64,000 nt of DNA, taken from NCBI RefSeq assembly GCF_006483455.1, contig NZ_PPPU01000013.1, positions 177,156-241,155 on the forward strand, written 5' to 3'. Source of the DNA: Methylomonas koyamae. Lineage in GTDB: Bacteria > Pseudomonadota > Gammaproteobacteria > Methylococcales > Methylomonadaceae. Positions 20,145 through 29,246 of this stretch are shown one piece after another. Numbering within the stretch: position 1 is the stretch's first letter; each line of letters opens with the position of its first letter. Position numbers and translations under genes: made by a program. Under the pieces are notes generated by a model. The model saw nothing but the letters and a program-made list of their open reading frames with translations, ran no database searches and was not told where the DNA came from.

Positions 20145-21235
20145 TATTCATCGCTCCCCAAACCCAACCAATTGGCTTTCAACGCCACCGCGCCTTTGAC
20201 GGCGATTTGTTCGTTGCCGGTCAGCGCGCCGCTGATCAGTGACTCGTCACCTTGCTTGCCATTGACGCTGACCTCGGTCACAGCAAAGCCGTCATCGTTA
20301 CGCACGAACACGTAACTACGGCCCTCGTTTTGCGACAAGGCCGAATTCGGCACAGTAAAGCCGGTCGTCGCACCTTGTTGCAGGATTTGTACATTGACGT
20401 TTTGCCCAAGCCGCAAACTTTGCGGCTTGCCGTCCACCACGGCCCGCGCGGGTACCGTTTGATTGTCCGCGTTAACGCTTTGCCCCAACAGGCTGATGGT
20501 TGCCGACACATCGCTCGACTCCAACCGGACCCGATCGCCCACCTTGACCGTGCTCAGGCGTTCCTGCGGGATACTGATTTCCAGCCATAATTCGGATAGA
20601 TCGGCGATGCGGAATAGGGAGGCCTGGATATCCAGCCGCGCGCCCAGATTGACCATACGCTGCAATACCACGCCTTCGATCGGCGCCCGAATCGACAAGC
20701 GATCGTCCAGTTTACGTGTGTGCGCCAACGCTTTAATCTCTGCGTCAGACATGCCGGCAAGCACCAACAATTGCTTAGCCTCGTCGGCGCGCGCTACTTT
20801 GCTTTGATGCTGGGTTTGGGTCTCCTGCCAACGCCGTTCGGCGATAACCCCTTCCTGCAACAATTTCTGGTCCCGGTTGCGCTCCAACCCGGACAAATTC
20901 AGCTCGCTGGCAGCAGCCAAATATCCCTGTTGCAAGCCGACCAACTCCGGACTGCGCAATTGGGCCAGAACCTGGCCCTTGCGTACGCTGTCGCCGATAT
21001 TCGCCGCCAATTGCGTCACCAGACCGGGCTGGCTGCTGCTGACCAGCGCTTCGCGGTCGGCCGGCGTTACGACTTTTGCGGGCGCGTAAAATAACGGCAC
21101 GCTGGAACTGGCAACCAACGGCGCGGTTTTGATATCCAGATTCTCGATCTGTTGCCGACTCATCCGAATTTGCGCATCCTGCGCCAAGGCGGAGGCAGCC
21201 AACAGCGATAACAACAGTGTGGCCGGCATTCTCAC
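20144..21235 (-). CDS. RND efflux periplasmic adaptor subunit (CzcB/CusB-like)
   Basis: A 363-residue membrane-fusion protein with a signal peptide (cleavage after ALA, about residue 18). It shows the two biotinyl-lipoyl half-motifs (GDSVRKGQVLAQLRSPEL and RAPIEGVVLQRMVNLGARL), a short coiled hairpin between them, and the beta-barrel region ISIPQERLSTVKVGDRV. It bridges the inner-membrane pump and the outer-membrane channel. No His/Met-rich N-terminal metal-binding extension is visible. It overlaps both flanking operon genes. Confidence 0.92.
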   Translation of the reverse strand: MRMPATLLLSLLAASALAQDAQIRMSRQQIENLDIKTAPLVASSSVPLFYAPAKVVTPADREALVSSSQPGLVTQLAANIGDSVRKGQVLAQLRSPELVGLQQGYLAAASELNLSGLERNRDQKLLQEGVIAERRWQETQTQHQSKVARADEAKQLLVLAGMSDAEIKALAHTRKLDDRLSIRAPIEGVVLQRMVNLGARLDIQASLFRIADLSELWLEISIPQERLSTVKVGDRVRLESSDVSATISLLGQSVNADNQTVPARAVVDGKPQSLRLGQNVNVQILQQGATTGFTVPNSALSQNEGRSYVFVRNDDGFAVTEVSVNGKQGDESLISGALTGNEQIAVKGAVALKANWLGLGSDE

Positions 21236-22539
21236 GGCTGCACTCCGAGCGCTTGGTTATAAAACGCGATATTGCGCTGCAACTTCACTTCCTGCAATTT
21301 GGCATTGCGTACCGCTTCCAGGCTCCGGGCCTGAATTTTGATCAGATCCAGCAAGTTGATTTCGCCGGCCGAAAAGCTGACTTCGGTCATTTTCAAATGG
21401 GTTTCGGCGATTTGCTTCAATTCGTTGGCAATCGCCAATTCCGCCCGCGTCACCTCCAGCGCATGTTCCGCCTCGTGCAGATTCTTTTCCAGCTGGCGGT
21501 ATAAATGTTCGCGCTGCGCCATGGCGTTGTTCAGTTCCAGATTGGCCTTGGCGATCTCCGGTGCGTTATAGGCATCGCCGCCGAACAACATCACCACGCC
21601 GACGCCGGCACTTTCGATATTCTGGCCGTCGCGGCCATCCCGGGTACTCTTGGCGCCGATATTCAACTTCGGCTGATTGATCGGATCCGTAGTTTTGATC
21701 CATTCCACCTCGGCGCGTTTACGTTCGATCACGGCATTAACCGCTTCCAGGACCGGATGGCTCGGCATAATGCTTTTCAGCTCGCTTTGCCGTTCCAGAT
21801 AATTCGCCGGAACCCGTGCCAACGTCGTCAGACTGGAATAGGCCTTACGGCTGTGCATGACTTCCGCTTCGGCCTGGGTCACCAGTCCGCGGTTCTGCAA
21901 ATACTCACCTTTGGCCAGTAACAGATCGGCGCGGGGCAAATCGCCCAGCTCAACCCGCCGCTCGACTTTTTTCATCAATTGCTCGGACACCGACAAAGCG
22001 TTCTGCGCCTGTTGCAAGCCGATGTTGGCGACCTCCATATTCCACAATGCTTCCCGCACCAGACGCGTCACCTCCAATTTAACCGCCGCCGACTGCTTTT
22101 GCGCCGATAAACCGGCCCGCTCGGCCACGGCTTGGCCGGCGTCGCGCTGACCCCAACTCCAGGTGGTGACTTCGACTTTGGCCGACATCTCGCGCGCGCC
22201 GCGGTCAGCCGCAACCCGGTCGTCGAAGTAGTCCAGAGCCAGCGCCGTCGAGCCCGCCACCCAGGAGTCGCTGCGCTCGGTCAAAGCATCCGCTTCTTGG
22301 GTCAACGCTTCGCTTATCAGGCGGTCCGGATACTTTTCTAAGGTCAGTTCGACCAAGCCGGACAGGCTAAGGGACGGATCCGTGTCGATCGGGTCCATAT
22401 GTTCGACAATCAGCTTGTCCGCCGCCGTTGCACTGAGTGGCGCCGACCGGCTTTCACTCTCTTCGGTTTGCGCTACGCAAGGCAGGGCAGCTAACAGTAA
22501 AACTGGTAATCCATATTGAATATGACGGTATACGGTCAT
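21232..22539 (-). CDS. TolC-family outer-membrane factor (CzcC-like)
   Basis: A 435-residue outer-membrane channel subunit. It has a signal peptide ending near PCVAQ and long heptad helices with two repeats, as in CzcC (for example LRQA/LQQAQNALSVSEQLMKK and the C-terminal half around LAIANELKQIAETHLKM). I place the start at ATG 22539 because a TGGAG ribosome site sits eight bases upstream; an upstream TTG at 22551 would overlap that site. The stop overlaps the adaptor start (ATGA), so C-B-A order is kept. Confidence 0.9.
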   Translation of the reverse strand: MTVYRHIQYGLPVLLLAALPCVAQTEESESRSAPLSATAADKLIVEHMDPIDTDPSLSLSGLVELTLEKYPDRLISEALTQEADALTERSDSWVAGSTALALDYFDDRVAADRGAREMSAKVEVTTWSWGQRDAGQAVAERAGLSAQKQSAAVKLEVTRLVREALWNMEVANIGLQQAQNALSVSEQLMKKVERRVELGDLPRADLLLAKGEYLQNRGLVTQAEAEVMHSRKAYSSLTTLARVPANYLERQSELKSIMPSHPVLEAVNAVIERKRAEVEWIKTTDPINQPKLNIGAKSTRDGRDGQNIESAGVGVVMLFGGDAYNAPEIAKANLELNNAMAQREHLYRQLEKNLHEAEHALEVTRAELAIANELKQIAETHLKMTEVSFSAGEINLLDLIKIQARSLEAVRNAKLQEVKLQRNIAFYNQALGVQP

Positions 22540-22646
22540 ATCTCGCTCCAAAAATTGATAGATGGCAAATCTGTCGCCGGCATTGACGCAGCGGCAGGTC
22601 GAGCGGTACAGGCAAAGGCTGACGGTTTACGCCTGGTTTCCCCGCC

Positions 22647-23039
22647 TCAGCAGCCAGGGGGAGCGCGGGAAGCGTTATCGGCGAGAAGGGGCGCTGTGGG
22701 CGGTGGCGAAACGAGAGATCGGTAAAAAGGTGCTCGGACTGGCGGGTAAAATTTGGGCTCGGCAACAGACGGCAACAGGAACCCAAGCGGCACCAAGCGT
22801 TCGCGCATCATTTGCAGTTTGATGGCGGAACCGACATTGACAACGGCCGCTTGCTGATGCAATTCATGCCGGTTGTCTGGCAAGCTCCACTGGTCCGGCT
22901 CGCTCTGCAAACTCTCCAGTCCATGCAGATGGATGCCGCAGTCCCCGGCGTCACCGCCGACATGGGCATGCACCAACGGCGCGGCTGTCTGCAGCAGCAC
23001 CAGTAGCACGACCAGAAATTGACGCAGATATGCAACCAT
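22647..23039 (-). CDS. Small exported His-rich protein leading the metal-efflux operon
   Basis: A 130-residue protein that I do not recognise by family. A signal peptide (MVAYLRQF..., cleavage after VHA) is followed by a His/Cys/Asp cluster (HVGGDAGDCGIHLHGLE) that could bind metal, then two more histidines (NRHELHQQ). The C-terminal half is Pro-rich without clear structure. It lies 107 bp before the CzcC-like gene in the same direction, a position held by CzcI-like small proteins in czc operons. A periplasmic metal sensor or chaperone role is inference from position and composition. Confidence 0.6.
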   Translation of the reverse strand: MVAYLRQFLVVLLVLLQTAAPLVHAHVGGDAGDCGIHLHGLESLQSEPDQWSLPDNRHELHQQAAVVNVGSAIKLQMMRERLVPLGFLLPSVAEPKFYPPVRAPFYRSLVSPPPTAPLLADNASRAPPGC

Positions 23040-23179
23040 TTACGTTCTAAGAATGTCTGTGAACTCGCGCGTTCGGCCAAACCGCGGTTGTACCGGGCCG
23101 TGCGAAACGCTATTCTACTTGAAAAGCGCGATTCTACCCTGAATATAAGCAAACATTTACTCACATTAGGCGAAAAGCT

Positions 23180-24133
23180 ATGAACAGAAAAATTGGCATT
23201 TTGGCAACGATATTCATTGCATTGGCCTTGACCCTGGGCGGCATCCAAGAAGCCCAAGCCAAACGCATGGGCGGCGGCAAATCCTTTGGCAGCCGTCCGA
23301 GCTACAGCGCTCCGTACCAACGTTCTACAACGCCGAACGACTTGGGCAACCAGACCGCGCGTTCGGCCAGCCAAACGCAGGCCGCCGCGCAAAACCAGGC
23401 CGCGCGCCAAAGTTGGGCCGGCCGCGGCGGTATGATGGGTATGCTCGGCGGCTTGGCCCTGGGGGGGCTGTTAGGCTCGCTGTTTTTTGGCGGCGCGTTT
23501 GAAGGTTTGAACCTGATGGATATGCTGGTATTCGCCGGCATAGCATTTCTGTTGTATCGCTTGTTTGCGGCCAAGGCCGGCCAGCAGACTGCAGCCAGCG
23601 GCGCTTTCAGCCAAGCCGATAGCCGGCGGGAGCCTCAGTATTACCGGGAAAATCAAACCGGAAACAACGGTCCGGCCGGTTTCAATACCGACGTGTTGTT
23701 CGGTAACAATAAAACGGGCGGCGGCAACCGCTTCCAAACCGCAGCCCCGGCAAGCGCTTTGCCGGCAGGATTCGACCAAGCAGCGTTCCTGAACGGTGCC
23801 GAAAAAGCCTATCATTATCTGCAAGCCGCCTGGGACAACCGCGATCTGGCTGAGATTCGGGGCTTGACCACCGATAAAGTCTTCGCCGAAATTCAGCAGC
23901 AATTGCAGGCGTCCGGCGAGTCGAACCGAACCGAGATATTGTCGTTGAAGGCGGAGTTGCTTGAAGCGCGCGAAGCCGGTACCGAGCAGGAAGCCGCGGT
24001 ACTGTTCGAAAGCCTGATCCGCGAAAATGGCGGCCAGCCCGAAAGCGTTCGCGAAGTCTGGCACTTCGTCAAACCCAAAAACAGCAGCCAAACCCGTTGG
24101 TTCCTGGACGGTATCCAACAAATCGAGGAGTAA
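23180..24133 (+). CDS. Tim44-like (MRPL45/Tim44) domain protein
   Basis: A 317-residue protein with a signal peptide or anchor at 1-28 (ending AQAKRMGGG), a Gly-rich, low-complexity segment including MMGMLGGLALGGLLGSLFFGG, a membrane segment LVFAGIAFLLYRLF, and a C-terminal Tim44-like domain (residues about 195-317: FLNGAEKAYHYLQAAWDNRDLAEIRG at its start). Bacterial members are exported or membrane-bound, and their roles are unclear. The gene is coupled to the next one: the stop overlaps the ATG at 24133. Confidence 0.85.
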   Translation: MNRKIGILATIFIALALTLGGIQEAQAKRMGGGKSFGSRPSYSAPYQRSTTPNDLGNQTARSASQTQAAAQNQAARQSWAGRGGMMGMLGGLALGGLLGSLFFGGAFEGLNLMDMLVFAGIAFLLYRLFAAKAGQQTAASGAFSQADSRREPQYYRENQTGNNGPAGFNTDVLFGNNKTGGGNRFQTAAPASALPAGFDQAAFLNGAEKAYHYLQAAWDNRDLAEIRGLTTDKVFAEIQQQLQASGESNRTEILSLKAELLEAREAGTEQEAAVLFESLIRENGGQPESVREVWHFVKPKNSSQTRWFLDGIQQIEE

Positions 24134-24135
24134 TG

Positions 24136-24756
24136 ATGGTTGCGGCGAACAGCGAGCAGATCAAGCGGCGCTACGACAGGCTGGCACCTTGGTTTGACAG
24201 CCTGGAAGGCATTCTCGAAGGCTTGCTGTTTCGCCGCCTGCGTAAAAAACTATGGTCGCAGGCCGGCGGCAACCACATATTGGAAGTGGGTGTCGGCACC
24301 GGAAAGAATTTTGGGTTTTATCCGGACGGCGCCCGAATCACCGGCATCGACTTCAGCCCGAAGATGCTGGAACAAGCGCAACGCAAACGCCAACGCCAGC
24401 AAATCGCCGTCGATCTGACGCAGATGGATGTCCAGGCGCTGGATTACGCTGACAACAGCTTCGATACGGTGATCGCCAGCTTTGTATTCTGCTCGGTGCC
24501 GAAACCTCGCCGCGGCTTAAAAGAACTGTATCGGGTCTGCAAACCGGGCGGGCAGGTTCTGTTACTGGAACACGTACTCAGTTCCAACCGCTACATGGCG
24601 TTCATGATGAATCTGCTGAATCCGCTGATCGTCAGAACCCTGGGCGCCAATATCAACCGGGAAACGCTGAAAAACGTGCAAGCCTGCCCGTTTCGGAACG
24701 TTTACATCGACCCGGCCAGCAGCGACATGATCAAACTGATCCGGGCCGTAAAATAG
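24136..24756 (+). CDS. Class I SAM-dependent methyltransferase (UbiE/PmtA-like)
   Basis: About 206 residues. SAM motif I reads ILEVGVGTGKNFGFYP, with an acidic second motif (GIDFSPKML), then DVQALDYADNSFDTVIASF and LKELYRVCKPGGQVLLLEH, as in UbiE and the PmtA-type phospholipid methyltransferases. The C-terminal half has hydrophobic stretches (AFMMNLLNPLIVRTLG) suggesting membrane association. ATG 24136 is five bases after a GAGGAG ribosome site; ATG 24133 is also in frame and overlaps the upstream stop. The substrate is not predictable from sequence alone. Confidence 0.82.
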   Translation: MVAANSEQIKRRYDRLAPWFDSLEGILEGLLFRRLRKKLWSQAGGNHILEVGVGTGKNFGFYPDGARITGIDFSPKMLEQAQRKRQRQQIAVDLTQMDVQALDYADNSFDTVIASFVFCSVPKPRRGLKELYRVCKPGGQVLLLEHVLSSNRYMAFMMNLLNPLIVRTLGANINRETLKNVQACPFRNVYIDPASSDMIKLIRAVK

Positions 24757-25089
24757 CTGTCCGGGCTTGGCGCCGGAACATCCAAGCCGCTAGATTCCGC
24801 CAATCTAGCGAAATCGATCAGTCCGTCAAGTGCCAGGTTGCCGGGTTTTTACAACACCCGGATTGCCCAGTTCCTAGCAGACGCTGCCAAATGACGGATT
24901 CAGCCTCCCCAGCTTAAACGTTTCGCGGTTTGGCCAGCCCGGCGCTGCGCTTAGTCGGAGTTAGTCCCGGCAAACGCTTATGCTAAGGCCTCGAATTTGG
25001 CAACGGCCGTTGCGAAACCGTCAGGCACGGTTGCGCTTTGAACGTCGCCGTCTAAAATGCGTTTGGGCTTTTAATCGAATTTACCGGCT
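24757..25089. other. 333-bp gap with two hairpins before a TonB receptor gene
   Basis: No gene seen. A perfect 9-base stem (CGCTAGATT / AATCTAGCG, 24788-24810, five-base loop) and a 6-base stem (CCGGGT / ACCCGG, 24841-24861) occur near the methyltransferase end; neither has a T-run. I looked for a cobalamin riboswitch because a TonB receptor follows, but found no B12-box-like sequence. The promoter of the receptor operon should be here. Confidence 0.5.
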
Positions 25090-27072
25090 ATGGCGAATTG
25101 CGCGAAGATGATTGGGGACATACGCTCGATTCTATTGCTATGTGCCGCCTTTAGCCAAACCCGGCAGGGACACGCCGGCGACGAGTCGCTGGACCGGCTG
25201 AAAACCTTATCGCTGCAGGAGTTGACTGCCACCACGGTTTCGCTGGCAGCCAAGAGCCAGCAAACGCTGCAAGAGGCCGCCGCTGCAGCCTACGTAATCA
25301 GTAACGAGGAAATCCGGCGCTCCGGTATGCAATCGATTCCTGAAATTCTGCGCAAAGTTCCCGGCCTGGAAGTGGCGCGGGTCGACGCCAACCAGTGGGC
25401 CATTACCAGCCGCGGTTTCAATGGGGCTTTCGCCAACAAATTACTGGTCATGGTCGACGGCCGCACCGTTTACGATCCATTCAATTCCGGTGTGTATTGG
25501 AACGAACAGGATTATCCTTTAGAGGACATAGATCGCATCGAAGTGATTCGCGGCCCCGGCGCAACGATGTGGGGGTCGAATGCCGTTAACGGCGTGATCA
25601 ACATCGTGACCCGTACTGCGCAGGAATCGCAGGGAACACTGGTATCTGCCGGCGCCTCGCAGGAAGAGCCGGGGTTCGGCACATTGCGTTACGGCGGCCA
25701 ACTCAACCCGGATCTGCATTATCGGGTTTACGGCAAATACAACCACCGGGACGACTTTCATTTCAGCGACGGCAGCAAAACTTCCGACAACTTGGATCTG
25801 GGCCGCGCCGGCTTTAGAAGCGACTGGACTCCGAATGCTCAGGAAACCCTGACGTTGCAGGGCGACTATTTCAACGGCACCATGCAACAAACCTTAACTG
25901 GCGCCGACGCCGCAATGCCCGACCGGATGCAAAAGCAGGGCGGCAATCTGCTGCTACGCTGGCAACGCAATTTGGCCAACGGTAACCGCGTGCAGATCCG
26001 CAGTTATTTCGATCACGCCACCCGCCAACAAATGCGTCTGGATCACCGCCGCGACACCTTCGATTTCGATGTGCAACACAGCTTTCATTGGCATAGCCAT
26101 GCTACGACCTGGGGAGCCGGCTACCGATTCAACAGCGATCAACTCACGCAAAAACTGGCACTGTTAACATTCGATCAAGCCCGGCGCGACTTACACCTGT
26201 TCAACCTCTTCGCCCAAGACGAGTGGCGGCCGTTCGGCGACGCTTGGCGGCTGATTTACGGCGGCAAACTCGAGCATAACGACTTTACCGGCTTCGAACT
26301 GCAACCGACTGCGCGGCTATTATGGAGTCCGGATCAGCAACACAGCGTTTGGGCGGCGGTTTCCCGGGCGGTAAGAGTACCGTCCCGGGTCGAGCACGAC
26401 CTGAACTTGCTGTACAACTTCGCCCCCGGCGTGACAACCAACATCCGTGGCGGCGACAGCTTCAAGTCCGAAACGGCGCTCAGTTACGAACTGGGTTACC
26501 GCTTCTTCCCCAACCGTTCGTTCAATCTGGACACGACACTGTTCTACTGCGATTACGCCCGCCTGAGCACAACCGAGCCTCAGACTCCGATCATTGGCGT
26601 AGGCGGCATATTAATCCCGTACCAAATCGCCAATATGGCCCAAGGCGAAACCTACGGCTGGGAAACCGCGCTGAATTGGCGTGCCTCCGAGTTTTGGCGC
26701 CTGCAAGGCAGTTATAGCTTGTTCGGTATGGCTATCCACAAAGATCCGCAAAGCTTGGATAGCGCTGCCGCCATCGCCGAAGGCAACAGCCCACGCCAGC
26801 GCTTCAATCTGAGCGCTTACATCAATTTGCCCAACCAGTTGGAATTCGACAGTCACTGGTACTATACGGATAGACTCGCCAACGGCGTTCCTGCCTATCA
26901 TAGGTTGGATTTGCGGCTGGGCTGGCAACCCAGCCTGCATCTGGAACTCGCCGCCGGCGTCCAGAATCTGCTGGACAATCGCCATCTGGAGTTCATTCCG
27001 CCGCAGGATAACCCGGTGCTGAGCAGCCAAATGGAACGCAATTACTATCTCAAAGCCACATTGCGCTTCTGA
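25090..27072 (+). CDS. TonB-dependent outer-membrane receptor
   Basis: A 660-residue outer-membrane receptor. The plug domain is clear: QSIPEILRKVPGLEVARVDAN, ITSRGFNGAFANKLLVMVDGR and IEVIRGPGATMWGSNAVNG. The barrel follows and ends in a C-terminal phenylalanine (KATLRF). The start at 25090 gives a poor N-terminus; ATG 25108 (MIGDIRS) would give a tidier signal peptide ending near GHA. Length is short for a siderophore receptor and close to colicin I/vitamin B12-type receptors. It is followed directly by a YfiR-like gene and a CHASE8 histidine kinase gene. The ligand is unknown. Confidence 0.92.
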   Translation: MANCAKMIGDIRSILLLCAAFSQTRQGHAGDESLDRLKTLSLQELTATTVSLAAKSQQTLQEAAAAAYVISNEEIRRSGMQSIPEILRKVPGLEVARVDANQWAITSRGFNGAFANKLLVMVDGRTVYDPFNSGVYWNEQDYPLEDIDRIEVIRGPGATMWGSNAVNGVINIVTRTAQESQGTLVSAGASQEEPGFGTLRYGGQLNPDLHYRVYGKYNHRDDFHFSDGSKTSDNLDLGRAGFRSDWTPNAQETLTLQGDYFNGTMQQTLTGADAAMPDRMQKQGGNLLLRWQRNLANGNRVQIRSYFDHATRQQMRLDHRRDTFDFDVQHSFHWHSHATTWGAGYRFNSDQLTQKLALLTFDQARRDLHLFNLFAQDEWRPFGDAWRLIYGGKLEHNDFTGFELQPTARLLWSPDQQHSVWAAVSRAVRVPSRVEHDLNLLYNFAPGVTTNIRGGDSFKSETALSYELGYRFFPNRSFNLDTTLFYCDYARLSTTEPQTPIIGVGGILIPYQIANMAQGETYGWETALNWRASEFWRLQGSYSLFGMAIHKDPQSLDSAAAIAEGNSPRQRFNLSAYINLPNQLEFDSHWYYTDRLANGVPAYHRLDLRLGWQPSLHLELAAGVQNLLDNRHLEFIPPQDNPVLSSQMERNYYLKATLRF

Positions 27073-27126
27073 ATGCGACTGCCATCGAATCGCCTTATAT
27101 TGCCGAGCCATCCCGCGACCGCATTC

Positions 27127-27645
27127 ATGCGGCGGATTGCATTGCTGATTTTGAGCGCAATCGTCTGCACATTTTCTATGCCGAGTCCGGCTCAGCAATT
27201 CAACGAAACCGAATTGAAGGCCGCATATCTTTATAACTTTGCCTACTTCATTACCTGGCCGGAGCCGGCCGCCCCCGAATTTTTGTTTTGCAGCTATGCC
27301 AACACCCCGGTTACCGCAATTCTGTCGCGATTAATCGATGGCGAAAAAGTGCATGACCGGCCGATCCGGTTACTGATCGATCCGTTACCCGAACAGTTGC
27401 ACGAATGCCATATCGTGTTTATTCCGGTGCAACAGGAACGGGTTCTGGCGACCACGCTGGACTATATCCACGCATTTCCGGTTTTGACCGTGAGCGATAT
27501 TCCCGACTTCGACCAACGCGGCGGCATGGTGCGCCTGACGACAGAAGACCGGAGGATTCAACCGGTGATTCATTTGCAAAACGTTTCGCGCGCCAAGCTC
27601 TCGGTCAGTTCCAAGCTGTTGCGCAGTTCCCGGATTGCCGAATAA
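27127..27645 (+). CDS. YfiR/DUF4154 family periplasmic protein
   Basis: A protein of about 172 residues of the YfiR type. After the signal peptide (MRRIALLILSAIVCTF) comes FNETELKAAYLYNFAYFITWPE, the family's hallmark, then CSYANTPVTAIL and later HECHIVFIP and the C-terminal RIQPVIHLQNVSRAKLSVSSKLLR. In Pseudomonas, YfiR is a periplasmic inhibitor of the diguanylate cyclase YfiN. An in-frame ATG at 27073 directly follows the receptor's stop; I prefer 27127 because the signal peptide starts there. It lies between the receptor and a kinase whose sensor resembles that of YfiN. Confidence 0.82.
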   Translation: MRRIALLILSAIVCTFSMPSPAQQFNETELKAAYLYNFAYFITWPEPAAPEFLFCSYANTPVTAILSRLIDGEKVHDRPIRLLIDPLPEQLHECHIVFIPVQQERVLATTLDYIHAFPVLTVSDIPDFDQRGGMVRLTTEDRRIQPVIHLQNVSRAKLSVSSKLLRSSRIAE

Positions 27646-27647
27646 TC

Positions 27648-29174
27648 ATGGCAATCGGCGCCTTGTTCTCCTCCGGCTCCATCCGCCGCAAAATCTTCGC
27701 GATCGCCGCGTTCACGGCCTTATTGACGGCATTACTTACGCTGTTGTTGTTTTTGAGTACCGATTACCGCCACCAGAAATTGAAGCTGTTGGAACAAAGC
27801 CGGGTACTGTCGAAAATGCTCGCCAGCAATGTGTCGGCAGCGATCGTCTACCGTGATCCGAACACAGCCGAGGAAATTCTGTCGGCACTCAAAGAGAAAA
27901 CCGACGTTCTGGACGCATACCTGTTTACCGAGGATCACCAATTGTTCGCCGCCTACCATAACAAGGCCGCAGCGGGCCGGCAGCAAGCGGATTCCGGATT
28001 ACAGGACCAATTCCGCCGTCAATTCGACCAATATCTGCAGCAAGGCAAAGACCACGCTTTCAGTAGCGACACGCTGGAATTGGTCGTTCCGGTCAGGGTC
28101 GACCAGCGCCGGATCGGCTTCGTCGCGCTGCATCTGTCGCTTGCGGCATTGCAACAAAGTTTCCGCTATACCGTGTTAGAAGCATTGGGGGCCATGGCAT
28201 TGGCGATCTTAATCGCGGTGCTTCAAGCCCGCTGGCTGGGCGCGAAAATCAGCCGGCCCTTGCTGCAATTGACCGCCAACATCGAACAGATCAGCCGCGA
28301 CAACACGTTCGATGCCCGTCTGCAGGTGGAGAGTAAGGACGAAACCGGGGTTTTGATCAACACCTTTAACTCGATGCTAGACAAACTGGAACGGCAGGAA
28401 CACAACAAAAACGCGCTAATCGTCAACCTATCCCAGGCAAAGTGGGAGGCGGAACGAGCCAGCCGCGCCAAAACCGAATTCCTCTCGCGGATGAGCCACG
28501 AATTTCGCACCCCGTTGAATGCTGTAATCGGATTTAGCCAGCTGTTGGCTGCCGATTCCGAACACCCGTTGAACGCCGAACAGCAGGATTCCACTCGCCA
28601 CATCCTTGATGCCGGGCTACATCTGCTGGACTTGGTCAGCGAATTGCTGGATTTGGCCGCGGTCGAGAGCGGCAAATTGACGCTGAATATTGCCAGCGTC
28701 GCCTGCCGGCCTTTGGTCGCCGAATGTTTGGAATTAATTCGCCGGCAAGCCGAAGCGCGCGGAATTCAAATTACCAGTCGAGTCCCGGACCAGGAAATTT
28801 GGGCTGCGGCCGACCGGGTGCGCTTGAAACAATGTCTGTTGAACCTGCTCTCGAACGCAGTGAAATACAATCGGCCGCAGGGCCACATTACATTAGGTAT
28901 GGAACTTGAAAAGCAGCGGCTGCGGATTTGGGTGGCAGACAGCGGAGCAGGCATTGCCCCTGAGCAATTCGACTTACTGTTTCAACCGTTCAGCCGCTTC
29001 CACCACGACCAGGATTTGATCGAAGGCACCGGCATCGGCCTGTTACTGACCAAGCACATGGCCGAATTGATGGGTGGCGAATTGGAAGTGGAAAGCCGAC
29101 TGGGTCAAGGCAGCAAATTTACGCTGGTATTAAACCGCGCGGCCGAGTTCGGGACTGGGGAACCGGGGCATTAA
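27648..29174 (+). CDS. Sensor histidine kinase with CHASE8-like sensor
   Basis: A 508-residue membrane kinase. A first membrane segment at about 14-36 and a second near 176-193 enclose a periplasmic region resembling CHASE8 of YfiN-type proteins (LASNVSAAIVYRDPNTAEEILSAL). HAMP follows (about 193-250). The HisKA phosphoacceptor is in SRMSHEFRTPLNAVIGFSQLL (H284). The ATPase domain has LLNLLSNAVKYN, DSGAGIAPEQF and GTGIGLLLTKHMAELMGG. No receiver domain and no response-regulator gene nearby, so its partner is elsewhere. It starts three bases after the YfiR-like stop. I chose ATG 27648; the open frame extends upstream but only antisense to other frames. Confidence 0.9.
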   Translation: MAIGALFSSGSIRRKIFAIAAFTALLTALLTLLLFLSTDYRHQKLKLLEQSRVLSKMLASNVSAAIVYRDPNTAEEILSALKEKTDVLDAYLFTEDHQLFAAYHNKAAAGRQQADSGLQDQFRRQFDQYLQQGKDHAFSSDTLELVVPVRVDQRRIGFVALHLSLAALQQSFRYTVLEALGAMALAILIAVLQARWLGAKISRPLLQLTANIEQISRDNTFDARLQVESKDETGVLINTFNSMLDKLERQEHNKNALIVNLSQAKWEAERASRAKTEFLSRMSHEFRTPLNAVIGFSQLLAADSEHPLNAEQQDSTRHILDAGLHLLDLVSELLDLAAVESGKLTLNIASVACRPLVAECLELIRRQAEARGIQITSRVPDQEIWAAADRVRLKQCLLNLLSNAVKYNRPQGHITLGMELEKQRLRIWVADSGAGIAPEQFDLLFQPFSRFHHDQDLIEGTGIGLLLTKHMAELMGGELEVESRLGQGSKFTLVLNRAAEFGTGEPGH

Positions 29175-29206
29175 CCAGTGGCTGTGGTCAATCCTCAGTG
29201 CTGAAC

Positions 29207-29235
29207 CCTATCGGGCGGCACGATCGCCCGATAGG
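29207..29235. terminator. Hairpin between convergent kinase and phoU genes
   Basis: Perfect 11-base inverted repeat CCTATCGGGCG / CGCCCGATAGG with a seven-base loop, midway between two converging stop codons. No T-run is visible on either strand. The position suggests a two-way transcript barrier. Confidence 0.6.
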
Positions 29236-29246
29236 TCCGGCGAAAA

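Noticed and set aside
24757..25089. Cobalamin riboswitch before the TonB receptor
   Set aside because: I searched by eye for the B12 box and flanking conserved segments and found none.
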